Notes: a model not told the origin generated them from the sequence alone. Counted from the stretch's first letter, positions 12,111 to 24,831 are shown. The stretch is DNA of 64,000 nucleotides from Hemicentrotus pulcherrimus (GCA_003118195.1 BEXV01000718.1:1-64000), one strand, 5' to 3'. Made by a program: numbers and translations.

Positions 12111-15100
12111 AGGATGGTGTATAGATAAAAGAAAATCAATGATTGGTCGCGTGGGCTTCCCTTTGAGTGGATTATAACCAGCCTAATTTCGACCACCCCC
12201 TCAATTTTATTTGATTGATAATAGTTTAGACAATACACGATTCATTTCCATAATTGACCCGTCGTGGCCTTGGAATAAGCTGGACTACAAAGGCAAAGTA
12301 AAGGGAAATATACAACCTGACCATATTTTTTGAGAATCGTCAAATTTGAATAACAATACACGTAGTTTCGAAAAGGGAAATGACTATTGATCTTTTACTC
12401 TTTAAAGAAAAGGCTTTTAAAGTTATCTTTTTTTTTGTGGTCATTTTCATATAACGCAACTTGGTTATCAATCACTATGTCATTTTGACTAGCCATCATA
12501 GTCACAACATGATGTTTCTATATAATGTATTTCAATGTATATCTGTGTTTTAACTAAACGAATGAACAAAAAGTACAAATTCGTTTTGTCAGATTTTTTC
12601 TCAATCAATGTTTTAAATAATCTGCTGTCAAATTAAGACAAGGAGAAGATTACTACGTGTTTAACAATTATTAATATAACAATTAGTTGCATGTAAGATA
12701 GATAAAATTTAATAAAGAGTGAGGGACTCGTGTATGCAGTCAGGCAAAAATAAAGTTATTTCTTGTTACAGAAAATATATGCATTAAATGTAAAATGCTC
12801 CAAGATTAATGATCCTCAGCCAAACAGAAGCCGGTTTGATCGCTCATTCCTCTAAATAAAACATTAAGTTCATCCAACTTTACGAAAAGAAAAATAAATT
12901 CTTTTAGTAGGACTATTAGTTTACATAATAAACATTGCTCATTTATTCCTCCTATCCAATCTCAATCCTATATAACATTCTTTTTCTCCTTGCTACATCT
13001 TACACCTCTATGTGCTTAAACTAAGAGCATGTAGCTCGTTTAACAACGCAACAACTTTTTAAACAAATAAAAGTATGACTATACCCCTTAAAGCCAGGAG
13101 GCATCACATACATAACGCTAATTTATCTTTAGCTGGGGCGTTTTCTTGTTGTAGAAAAATAGATAAATCCCATTAGACATAGCAACGCCCAATCAACTTA
13201 TTCACTTCCCAAAAGAAAGGGGGAAATAAGAACGCAGTTCTAGGCTATTTAACTCTCTCGTTTAGGGATTACTCGTCAGTTACTGATTAAGTTTTCTTCC
13301 AATCTACGATGAGGCTATTCCGACACAATACTTGTTAACATGTCTCATGTGGGTTTAGCTTCCCCTATGTTACTCCTCCGTTTTCCCAATGTCAAGGAGT
13401 CGTTTTCTGGGAAGTAAACTACCAAAAGAATTAAAAAGCTTGCATCTTTGAAGTGATGGTAATATAGATGATAGGAAATGTTTGGTATTTGATGTAAATT
13501 AAGGTTAAGTTCCCTCATCTCCTTCGCTTTGCTTCCTGCTGGGGGAGGCTTGGTTTTCAACAGGAGGAGAGAAAAAGCGGAGGAAAAACTTGATTTAATC
13601 AGGGATAAAGTCTTCTCCACACCTCCGGGACAATCTTATCGAAGGGATGGCTTCTTAGATACTCAGGATTGACATATGACTTTTCCCTTTTGGATATGAA
13701 GAAGGAAGACATGAGGAATGGAAAGAAAGAAGAAGACAAACAGGAGGAAATGCACTCGGTAGAGGAGGGCTGGATTGATTGGATACGTGTTTCTTTGCGG
13801 GAATTCGAGTCGCGAAAGCCCGCGGATTTAGCTTAGTACAGCCGTCTGCGCACGGGCACACACTATCCCTTTACATTAATTAATCAGTATTCATTTTTGA
13901 AAAAGCACACATGCACACGTGGAAGAAGACGGTCAAGAAATACGCATCGCTAAAGGGGGCTTGCTACCTTCGAAACTTTTAGAGCTGGCACTCATGAAAT
14001 GAGAAGATGAGAAGAAGACTTGAACACCCAAGATTCTTCATTTGATCAAGTTTAAACGCTGGTAACCCTTGCTCAGTCCGTGCTCTCGTTTTTTTTATTT
14101 TCAGAGCAAATTACACATGAAATGCGCGCCGAAATTCGAATCGGGATGTCTTTGAGTCATTTGTTTGAAGAGTGGCTTGATTTGGCAGTCAAATAGCGTT
14201 TAATTCGTTTTGCATTCTCGGCAATTATTTGAGCAAACTAGAAGTAGGGACTGATCGGCGTACTCCGCTCACACGCTCAGATAATATGATAGGAATAGAC
14301 TGCGAAAGTCAAAACACTGAGGAAAAAGAAAAACATGTACGAGAAAAACATGGAGATTAAAGGAAACGACTAAAATAACATAGAAAATGGAAAATGGTAA
14401 AGGATAATGGTAAAATAAGACAATAGAAGACAAAATTAATTGATTGTGTTTAAGCGGTAATTTTAAAGAGAAATCACTTTAAAAGAGAGAATTCTCTTTG
14501 GCAGGTGGCGTCCAATTTTTCGTATTTTATTTTGTATTTTGAATTTCTTTTACTCTTTATTAAAACCTAGAATGTTCCATAAAATAAGGGATAGCACATC
14601 ATCAATATTTTGTTTAAACAATCACATCTAAAACAAAGTTCTACTTGGTTTAACATGAAAAATATGTCAAGATTAGCGTTTGGTATCCTCACTCAATGTC
14701 GTGCTGGTGAATGTAAGACGCCATTGTAAAGTCATTTATATAAAAACAAAATGTAAAAGGAGTCTAGGGAGAAACGGAAATACATAGTTAAGTTTGCCTG
14801 AGTGGGCTTTTAAAGTATTCAACCATCTTAATGTTATTATCGAAGAGCTAAACGTAGCTCAAATTGAGATTTATTTGATAACTGTTACACCTCCCTTTTC
14901 ATGACTCGGTGATTCGTTAGAGCCAAATTCACTTTAGTCCTCTTCATATGCGTAAACAATGCTGTAATACAATTTGTCTGAATAACCAATTCGCTAATTT
15001 AATGTTCTCCGCCTTGACAAAACTCTTGCTTGCGTGTGAGTCTTTCTTCGGCAAGAAAAAAAAAAGGTTGTTCTCCGTATTTATTGAGAGATAAAAGGGG

Positions 15101-16416
15101 GTGTTTGGGAGGGGAAAGAATGGATGAAACGTGCACATTTGGAATTGAGAGAAGTTAAGCTAATCAATTACGAATGCAAATTCTCTTGTTGAGAAGGCTA
15201 CGTCTCAATTTTACAGTTGTAGGTACGCGATTTGACGAGACCTGTCAATTAAAATTACATACAATTATTTCTAAAAATCATCAAAGTTCTAATAAATGCT
15301 TTGGTAATTAAAACGTTGTCTGCTGTTTTAAATGTCGTATTCTGTTCTTAAACCGCCGGTATTTAAGCCTTTTTTTTGTTATTTTTGTTTTGTTTTCTTA
15401 GTAAAACTAATAGAACTAAAGACAACTTTCTATCACATTTGGAATGCATATGATGATAATCTTGCATATTCACTTTCATAACTTACTGATCATGAAAAGC
15501 GTTTTTATCTACACATGTCTACTTGCTGGACACTTCGTCGATTGCCCGGCATAACGTATTCTGTTCACTATCGATAGAAATTATTGACTATTACATCAAA
15601 TATACTTTTATAATTTTTTATCTTCATGATAGTAAACTGAAATTCTAAGGAAATTGCTTTAAAAACTTTGAAACGAATGCTTCCATAAAAATAATGGAAG
15701 TTAAAAGTATGAGATTCGAAATATTTGACCATATTCTATCAGAATAACATCTTGTATTAGGGATTGTTCTGTTATTCTCACTGTATAATCTCTGATTATG
15801 AATTACAGAGTTAATATATCTTCACTTGAAATATCAAAAAATTAAAAGAATTAGGAGACTGAGCAAACAAATATTTTTACCCTTCAAGTTTCATTTATAT
15901 TTAAGTTAAGATATCAAAATATCAGTATTAACACATAGTGTGATTTCCCATTCAATGTATGATTTATTAATGAACCTATTAATAAGATAATAATCTTATG
16001 AATTATTCGTTTGTATTTTTTCTTCAATTCAAGCAAAATTTTGTTGTTGACGATATCACTTTTTTTAATTGTAATGCTTAAAGTAATGAAAGTAGAATAT
16101 ATTTTATATAAAGTTGAGCATGATGAAATATACTATTAACGGCCGTAAAATCCATCCCATGCTCCAGCAAAAAATAATATAAAGTAAAACTTGCTAGACA
16201 TAATCACTGAGGTGATGACTGAGAAGCTTGCACATACTTTAAACATCACAATTTCATTAATTAGAAGAGACGTAGGTGTGTTGAGTATACTCCGAAGGTA
16301 AGATGAGCGAAAATAACAAATAAAGATCGGAAAAGTGGTTTAGTCGATGTTGAGGTAGAATTGTTCGAATTAGTGGAGAGTCCGAATTGATAAACAGACC
16401 TAATGTCATTGTTGGT

Positions 16417-16426
16417 CGCGCGCGCG
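16417..16426. repeat. (CG)5 alternating tract
   Basis: Ten bases of pure alternating CG lie about 440 bp into intron 1 from the exon 1 donor. CpG is usually depleted in methylated animal DNA, and such a tract is prone to form Z-DNA. Confidence 0.85.
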
Positions 16427-16862
16427 GCTGGTTAACGAAATTACCAAATAATTTACCAACAAATCAAATCAGAACAAGACAAATCACATAATCAACCATC
16501 ATCAACGACACTAAAGCGCTCAAAAAACAAACCTAGGCAAAATTGATCGAATTATCTTCGGTGTAAATGTCGTTATGTAATTTAGCGAACTGCAAACTGT
16601 ATTTGGGTTTGATCAACTTAGTTATAGGTTGGTAGGGACAGGGGAAAGAGGGAGTGCTAGCTAGACGAGCGTCGCTCCGCGCCTAATTCTATCATTGACG
16701 AGGGAATTTAGAGATATACAATTGACTTGGAACGATTTGATCAGCAATTGGGAACGGGAAGAGGGGAAAGCAAGAGAGACATTAGTTCTGTCTGACACTT
16801 CCATCTAGTATTAGCCAATACTCGTTATCTTTGAAACAGAGAAATTATTTTGGATTACTTAC

Positions 16863-17124
16863 CACTGGAATACGGTGAGCATTGTGACATCTGCTGGTGC
16901 TCCATCATGGATGCTAGGTTGCATGTACCGGCCATGCTGCCTGCTCCTGTTCCGTAGCTAACCGATGGTCTCAGGCTGCTGTAGGGGTAAGCTTGGGCTG
17001 GTTGAGAACTCACAGAACCAGGGAATTCTCCATAAGAAGTCGGGATACCCAACCCGGCACCCTCTACCCCGCCTAGACAGGAATCATAGGCATTTTGACC
17101 CAGGTATGACGAGTAATCCATCAT
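16863..17124 (-). CDS. Phox2: Phox2 homeobox gene, exon 1 (N-terminal domain)
   Basis: The coding part of exon 1 gives 87 residues plus one base. The start MMDYSSYLGQNAYDSCLGG lines up with the PHOX2 N-terminus, which in human is M-EYSYL...AYESC. The middle is rich in Ser, Gly, Tyr and Pro, as expected for this transcription-regulatory region. The end CSPYSS matches the SSPY motif before the exon junction in PHOX2B. The start is the first ATG (17124-17122): an in-frame TGA lies upstream at 17178-17176 with no ATG between. A second ATG follows directly and has the better context (A at -3, G at +4), so either may be used. The donor is AGTG|GTAAGT, after base 16863, in phase 1. Joining to exon 2 gives G+CC (Ala) and an open frame through 158 residues, with the homeodomain starting near residue 113. 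The transcription start is not determined. Confidence 0.94.
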
Positions 17125-17560
17125 GCTACCAGAGCGACCAAACACCACTTGACGATCAATTTTGCCGAAATTTCTTCACAAAGGTGGAACCCCAAATGTT
17201 GTTATAAACAAGGAAAAATTAGGAGAGATTAGGATAGTTTTATTTGAATCGGTAAGTTTTTGTTCTAGAGGATATTGATGATGATGATGATGAAGCCTAA
17301 CTGGACTTAATTTCAGGAGAGAGAGAAATGAAGATGAGAGACGAGCGATGTGATGTGATAAGATGAGATAAGACGAGTCGATCTAATTGAGAGATGAAGA
17401 TGGTGTTTAACTCAGCTTGTCTGTGACGTAGTCAACGAGACGTCTCTTGATTGGCCAGTTAATGCTGTTCGTATTTGTACAGATAAGGAGCCTTTTGTGC
17501 CGGTTTCAAGACTTTTCAAAGAGAGATAAGAATCGGTCTCTATGATCATGTCATACGGGT
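17125..17560 (-). promoter_or_regulatory. Phox2: Probable Phox2 5'UTR and proximal promoter
   Basis: On the minus strand upstream of the ATG there is a TATA-like TTTATAA (17208-17202). A CCAAT box lies at 17454-17450 (ATTGG on the plus strand), and a CRE-like TACGTCA at 17430-17424. Four GATAAG motifs sit on the plus strand at 17357, 17367, 17482 and 17525. A (GAT)6 run at 17277-17294 may be in the 5'UTR or promoter. If the TATA-like site is used, the 5'UTR would be only about 50 nt. Placement relies on position next to exon 1 and on motif matches; no transcript evidence is available. Confidence 0.45.
17277..17294 (+). repeat. (GAT)6 microsatellite
   Basis: Pure GAT triplets about 150 bp upstream of the Phox2 start codon. 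Confidence 0.9.
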
Positions 17561-17954
17561 AGTTTTTTTAAATATAAACTGTAAGTACTTCAAATTATTT
17601 GCACAATCTGCAAACAGCAAAAGGGTGTTGCGATAAAGCTATGTCATCGGAATAAACTCGTATTAGAGACGAAGTCACTGATGCCTTCAACACACGCTAA
17701 ATCAACTGTCAGATGAGCGATATGGTTAGACTGAAGACGAGACTAGCTTGCAATCCATGGACCAGGCGAAGCCAAGTAATCACAATTTAATGCACTTAGG
17801 GAAAATATCGAGAGATGGCTTGTAATACCCAGTGCATTTAGATGCTCTGAGATGAAGTTTCCGCGCGCGATGTCGGAGGTTGCAAACAGTGAAGTGAGAC
17901 ATGTTTTGCAAGGAGACGAGAAGAGAGAGCGCGCTTGAAGTAGCTCCGTGTAAA

Positions 17955-17976
17955 GTGTGTGTGTGTGCGTGTGTGT
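17955..17976 (+). repeat. (GT)n microsatellite
   Basis: GT dinucleotides with one C interruption, 0.8 kb upstream of Phox2 exon 1. Confidence 0.9.
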
Positions 17977-18711
17977 TCGGTTGTGTGTATATACGCGCTA
18001 TACATTCAAAGATCCGTGGCGTCACGAATACCAGCACCGCTACCACTGCCACCAACACCGGTACAGTCACGTGATAGAATCAATGGGCGTATCTCATCTT
18101 TGCACCGCTGATTTGTGTGTATGCATGCCCCGTGGCGCCCAAGCAAGCCCTTCTTATTTGGTGCATCCAGGAACTGTACTCTCTCTTTCATCCCTTTCGC
18201 GCGACATGTGTAAACTGCTAGCTGACAGGAATCCCCCAGGCGCCTAGCTCGCTACCCCTACCCCTGCTTGAGCAAGTGCTTACCACCCGGTAGCTACCCC
18301 ATACCTGCTTGTATCGCTCATTCCTTCATATTCTTTAAAGCACATGACTGTCGAACGGCACTCAATGTCGAGGTTTTTCCTCAACTTATGCTAGGTGATC
18401 GCTAAACAATACACCGCCTGTCAACTCCCTCTTTCTCTATCCCCCCCTTTTCTTTCGTACACTTCCCGCCAAGTTTTCTAATCGTAATTAGTAGATGGTC
18501 CTAGCGGGATTTTACCTCTCTCGCCTTGTTAGAAGAGCTGGGAACATAATTCATAAAAGCACCGAGGTTTGACTTAGAGCGAGGAGATGTTAACAAGGGT
18601 ATCGGGGGGGGTGGAGGAAGTTTCATAACGCTTCTCTTGCTTGCTCGAGAGGGCGTGGCTTTCCCCATGTTATACCGTCATAGTTCATTTGGTGAAGAAA
18701 AATACATTTAT

Positions 18712-18800
18712 ATGAGTTATAGTAGGCATAGGGGGTTGTCAACTTAGTAACAAGTATAAATTTAAAGAAATACACTTCACCCAACGTCTGTGTAACTCAT
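18712..18800. mobile_element. 89-bp element with 8-bp terminal inverted repeats
   Basis: The element begins ATGAGTTA and ends TAACTCAT, perfect reverse complements. Its first 80 bp recur at 22433-22512 with a single mismatch, and similarity stops at the same left boundary in both. This suggests a very small, recently active non-autonomous DNA element (MITE-like). No clear target-site duplication is visible, and there is no coding capacity. Confidence 0.5.
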
Positions 18801-21800
18801 TAGGATATTTTTACAATGTTTCACGCATGCGTCTTTATAATTCCGACATGGGCTTGGAAATAATACCATTGTTATGATCACTGCTTTTTGTCGGTAAAAT
18901 GCTTTAGAATTATCTCTGCCCCTCTCTTTAAAATTCTTCTCCTTGGCTATGTCCCTTGTCTGTAATCTTTATTTACAACCCTTTCAGCTTTCTTCCTCTT
19001 TTTCTCTCTTTCTCTTTCTCCTGCTCCTTCATCAGGATATTCAATTCCATTTTCTCTTTTTTTGAACAAATATTCTGCTTATTCTGAAACTGCTCGGAGT
19101 CTTTTGGGAAACACAAAGCACGTAGTTTCACCGAAAGTATCCAAGGACCTTTTTATTTTCTTGCGCTCATGTACTCCAAAAATTGAAGAAAAGCACTGAA
19201 GTGGAAGTAAGTGATGGAAAAGTAGCGCTCTTTCCAAACTTTTTCCTATCTTCTAACGATTTTCATATTCCCCCTACGTCTAATACAATAAGTTCAAACA
19301 GATAGAAGCAATTTCCGCCGCAGGTAGGGAGTTAATCAAAATTTCTACTAGACCATTCTACCCCTTGTCATCAGAATACATTGTGACTCTATACGCATGA
19401 ATGCATTCTATACATCAGCAAAACCTTCTATCGACCTTTTTATTTTTTACTCATACTTTGGGGAAGGAAGAGAAAATATATTTCAAACTAAAAATGGCAG
19501 TTGTGGAAAGCTTTACAAAAGAGCGCGAGGGGCTGAGTGAAATGATGACGGAGTTTTGTAGGTCTCCCTGCTGAATACTGTATTATGAAGGTTGAAAAAA
19601 GACACACCTCTTATTAGATTGCTAGTCCAAGGTCGATCTCACTCAACTTTCTTTTGCCTCAGTATCATTCTCGCAAATGACTTATTTTTTACCTCTTGTC
19701 ATAATTACATTTGATTCGAAGTACACTTCTTTAACCGTGTGGTCATAAATTGGCATAAAGGAAAGTACAAATCAACCATTTTGCTTGTATTTGCAAGGAA
19801 GCAAATATATACTCTCAATTAGTACTACTTTGTGGGAATGAGGGCATGCGGTATAAGGAACAATATTTCCGGGGGAAAATAACCAAGTCGTTTTGTTAAG
19901 TTTGTTGCTCAACCAGAGCGTGAACTTTATAGAGAACATTTATGATACCAATCAAAACGATGAATAGCGTGGTGATATACAGATCAACAGCTACCACCAA
20001 ATATTTGTTAAAGCATATTTCATTTTTTAAATCGAAAAAATACAAACATATACAGCCTATCCAAATATATTTTCAAATTCTTAGTTTAGTTTATATTCAG
20101 TGTTAATTTAATTTTTCATCAAGTAAATAAGCTCTTGAACTTAATCAAAATGTTTGAAAAGAGTAAAAAAACGTTTTGTATTTGTTATAATCAAAGCCAT
20201 CTGATACCTTGTATCTCTATTTTTTCCCTAAAACTCTAAAAAAAATAAATCACTCATCTAAGTGTTTAAACTATATTCATTATATTATGGATTCTTTTGT
20301 TTTTTCTTTCGTTTTGGTGCAAAAGTTATGGAAAAGAGATGGATTTTGTGTTCATTTACAAAAAGCAAATGTACAAATGTATTTGAGTATTAAGATACTA
20401 TGCATATCAAACACGCACATTTTGTGAGTGTGTGAATTACATAGAGCTATACAAGATTGGTCAACTTGGTCATCTGTATTACATGGAGATGCAATTAATT
20501 TAAGATGATTGATTTCAGATAACTGCCAGAAGAGTAGAAAAGAATAAATCACTAAAAATAAATAAGAAGGTTAGATGGAGAGCAGAAGAGAGGAAGAGAG
20601 AAAAAAAGGGAGAATGTGGAAAAATGGAGGGAAGGAGGGAGANGGGGGGGGGATAAACAGAATCAAACAAGAAAAGCCATATTATTCAGAGACCAAGTGT
20701 TAGGGGAAACGTCCCGTTTGAACGTGGTAGCACTATCTGCTAATGACATCGAGTAATTTATTAAATTGATTTTTATTTCTCATGTAAATAACGTCTCTAT
20801 TTTGGGCAAATCAAGGGTACCTTGGAGAATTACAATAGAGAGGGGGAAGAGAAAGAGGGAGAGCAGGAGAGAGAGTTGTTCTTGGACGTCCGCATGAATG
20901 GGTGCCCCACATGACGTTAGAAAGCTAAACGAGGTAGCTAGGGTATGCATCTGACTCACTAAACTAACGTAACGTTCGAATAATTGGACTATGGTTGCTG
21001 ATCACGAAATTGCTTCATCTAATAAACTTTCCCAAATTTTTGTGTGTGTGTTGATTGGTAATTCTCAGTATACCTTGTATATAACCTGGCTAAAAGTGTA
21101 GTGAGTTATATTGTGATATAATTAGAGTCGTGATTATTGAAATAGATACTGAAAACTAGATTAAGACTTTTATTGACGTTGTTAACACGTTACTGACGCG
21201 CAGCCGTACAAACGAGTTATTAATCTTCAATTATTTGTATATTCCATGTGAAGATATGCTGCAATAAGCGGACTATGAGAAAGTGGGTGGAAAAGTAAAA
21301 AATCATAGAGATCAAAGAAAGATAAAAATAAATGCATTTTATCATTTGTTCATATTTAAAGAAAACAGTAAAATCGAGAAAATTACACTCCTTTTTATAA
21401 TCCATGTATGTCATATTAATCTCATATCAAAATCGTATATTGATTTTCAAGTTAAGTGATGTAGATAGAACTCAAACTAAATTTATTTCCTTGAAAATAA
21501 TATTCAAAGTCATGGGAAAATTGTCTCATGAATAAGATTGTCCTTATATCGTCAACCTCAAAATGCAGACAGGCTATCTGAAAACCTTTTTAAATCCAGT
21601 GTTTGAAGAATAAAGTGCTTTGCTTTAGATCATACGACCCAATGCTTCCCAAACACAATCATATCTTTTTATTTTTCTGGAGTATGTCTATATTTTACGA
21701 AAGTCAATGGCTCCACCATGTTTATTCGTGGAATTGTGCCCTCTTTCATTTGGTGATATTAAGCGTGATGATATGCAAACAGGGATGTTATATATCATTG

Positions 21801-21916
21801 CTTTTTACGATGAGCAGGTAGAACTTTCATGCATAGACGAGGAGGTGTGATGTATCGAAAACAAACATTGATCTCGCAGTCTCAAGCGGTTGCTAGGCTT
21901 CATCGCACGCCCAGCT

Positions 21917-21933
21917 CTGGCGGTCGCCGCCAG
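21917..21933. repeat. GC-rich 7-bp inverted repeat
   Basis: CTGGCGG and CCGCCAG flank TCG within a locally GC-rich patch (about 21890-21960) in AT-rich flank. It could be a symmetric protein-binding site; no function is recognised. Confidence 0.7.
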
Positions 21934-22432
21934 CAAGGTTCCCGCTGTCTCGCTATTCCCCATAGAATCAAAAAGAGGAAAATTATTCTCAGAGCTTTTA
22001 ATCTAAACCCGATTTTACGCAGTTTTGCCCCAACTTGTGTACTCGCTTGTGGTAAAGCGGGGAATACACAGCCTCAGTGATTACTTAAAATGGGGAAAAT
22101 AGTCCCTCGTGGGATAAGAACGCATTTACCCATAGCAGTGGTTAATATCCAGAAATCAGAGGATTTCATTAAAAAAAAAGAAAAAGAGGAAAAGAGGCAT
22201 ACCCGAACTAATTATCAAATTACATAATGGTAAAAGATGCTTCATTTTACGAGTCTATCATGTTATCACGCTTTCCATTAATCAAATAATTCATCCTTAT
22301 ATCTGTTTTGGAAATTGAATATATTTATTTATATTGTATAAATAAATACATAAATATATATATATTATATGGGCACTTATACAAAATGTATTCTTTTGAA
22401 CTTATCAATACAGAAATAATTGATTATAATGA

Positions 22433-22512
22433 ATGAGTTATAGTAGGCATAGGGGGTTGTCAACTTAGTAACAAGTATATATTTAAAGAAATACACTTCA
22501 CCCAACGTCTGT
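22433..22512. mobile_element. Truncated second copy of the 18.7-kb element
   Basis: The 80 bp are identical to 18712-18791 except one base (T for A near 22479). The copy stops exactly at an N (22513), so the last nine bases with the right terminal repeat are missing. This is either a truncation or an assembly join at the N. Confidence 0.6.
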
Positions 22513-23197
22513 NTTTTCTTACTTTAAAGACGTAGTCTTTTTTTCAACAGGACATTTTAACCATCATTTATAAATATACAATTGTTAATAGTACCACTTT
22601 TACATTAAGAATTACAAACGTATCATGAATTTTTCTTAGTTCGATAATGTTTTAATTTTATCAATAATTATTCTGAATGGTAATCGGACATACACCTCCT
22701 ATTCGTGTAGGTTAATCTGATTAATCTCAATAATACAAATATTGAGCTAAAGGCTGTGTGGCTTCTGTTTTAATGTTTATATGGCCTACCTTTACTGGAA
22801 AATAATATAAGGTAGATTATATCGTTTTTTTGGATCGCGGGGATTCACCTTCAATATATTTTCATCATAATTCGCCACGGCACCATATTAATATCGTCAT
22901 AGTTCATGTTCAAAAAGAGAAATAATTTAATAGGAAGAATATTGTTTTGCCTATCCCCTTCCTTTGTCGCAATTTAGGATGATTAATTGAATAGATACCC
23001 ATCAACAAAGAAATTTTCCGGGCAGTATAATCAACAACAGTTTAGCCAGTTTATGGTTCATTAAACACCCTCAATACCTCGTGATTAATCAAAGCTAGGC
23101 AATCGGAGCGGATTATTAGCGCAAAAATGATTAATCTTCTCTCCGTCTCATCAAATTCATTTCCTCCAACTGCGTTGTTTGAGTCAGGTACATTTTC

Positions 23198-23222
23198 ATC
23201 TCTCCTCTCTCTCTCTCTCTCA
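23198..23222 (+). repeat. (CT)n microsatellite
   Basis: Short CT run with one CC interruption. Confidence 0.9.
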
Positions 23223-24770
23223 CGGCTTCCTCCCTCTGAGCTGAGTCTATGGGTGGGACTTCACGTCATCTTAAGCAGAGGGTAATTACGTAGATTACCC
23301 CAGTCTGTTCGGCCACCCCAAGCTCTTACTCCTTCGAAGAAACATACTCCACCACTAATGAATTAAATTTAACACCAGAGACTCCCCCTTCCCTCATTGC
23401 GTCCCTCCGCTCGTCGAATAAGACGCATTCTATCGGAGTGCGCGACGGGACGGTATGGGAGAGCGTATGATCGGAGTTAGTCACCCCAGTCAAGCAGCGT
23501 ATTGCATTCAAGCGTGATCACTTGATGTATCACTCGCAAGACCCATTCGTCAAAATTAAATTCTCTTTATCTAAACAAACGATAGACACGCGCACACATG
23601 TTTTCCATGCAGTGTAGAAATGGTGCAGTTTTGTTTCCCTTCATGGGATATTGATGCCTGTTAGAATGTATGGTATGCATAATTCTGAACGAACGATTTT
23701 CTGACAGCATATTATTATCTGTATCAATAACAAAGGTTTACAAAAAATGAAATTAGAAATTTATAGTAGAAACAAATTTACAAATGTACTATTTGACGGG
23801 GGAGTATATCATTTAGTTTATCAAATTTGTGAATATTACCGTAATCATACAATGAGATGATAATCACATATAAAACAATAAAAGCTGAGCCAAAGCAGTT
23901 TAGGACGAGCATTTTTTGATCAATTTTAGAACACACTTTTACATCAGTATTAAAGCAGAAAGTGTTGTTTAAATAAAAATGTTCAAGATAAATATTTTAC
24001 ATGAAAACAAAGTCAAATATAATTGAAGTAATTGTCCACTATCTAAGCTCCATTCAGACAGGAAGTTATAAATAATATAGGAAAAAGTATAATCAAATGA
24101 CAAGAACAAAGTATACAGAAGTTAACAATATATTTCATTCTAGTGTGAACCCAGTGTTGATATTGTGTTCCATGATTTCCCGCAAAGAATTAGAATGAAA
24201 AAAGGAGAAGAGAAATAAGAAAAAATAAGAACAGAGTATGATGATTTAGAATTCTTCAAGAAAATATCAAAACAATTTTATTTTCATGAATAGCCTTCTA
24301 ATATCATCGTGTTCTTCCACCACTAAACCCTCTTACCACCTGCAAACCCCCTCTATAAAAATCATTGTGCGACGAAACAAATAAGTTCAAATTGAAACGG
24401 AGCTGTTTTCACAGAAGTGACAATCTTATTCAACCTCTGTTTTTATCCGATGATATTTTACATAACTGTATAACTGTCCAGCTGAAATCAATACAAAATA
24501 TCAATTTTTTAAATCAAACATTTGCATATTTTGACGAATTGCTATATTTTATTATATCTTAATATTATAAATGTGTTTAGCTTATATGTCGATTCCTTTG
24601 AATATACAGTCTGTCTTTTATGTCTGTGATATCTGGATCTTAAAATTCAAATTCTGTTTCCAAATGGCAGGTGGACAACATCAGCTTTCAGCTGCAGTGT
24701 CATCTCCTAAAAGTGCAGGGGGAGGAAATGACGAAACGGTGAAAAGTTAGAGAGAAGGTGTAAATAGAAC

Positions 24771-24798
24771 GAGGGAGAGGGGGGATAAAGAGAGGGGA

Positions 24799-24831
<33 letters not shown>

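Larger units (their letters stand above)
301..16862 (-). other. Phox2: Phox2 intron 1, 16.6 kb, no recognised gene
   Basis: The intron is bounded by donor GTAAGT (16862-16857) and a polypyrimidine-rich acceptor ending CTTCTTCAG (309-301). It is AT-rich and every frame is broken by stops within about 170 codons. None of the short frames resembles a known protein. Listed separately are its microsatellites, a SINE-tail fragment (2665-2760), a 34-bp tandem duplication (11325-11392), a CpG-rich island (about 11890-12110) and inverted repeats at 4476-4509 and 10389-10415. Intervals with nothing recognisable are roughly 600-1470, 1550-2660, 2770-4470, 4520-5290, 5450-7760, 7830-9440, 9540-10380, 10720-11320, 11400-11880 and 12120-16400. 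Human PHOX2B spans under 5 kb in total as I recall, so this intron is very long for the family and may hold enhancers. Confidence 0.93.
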
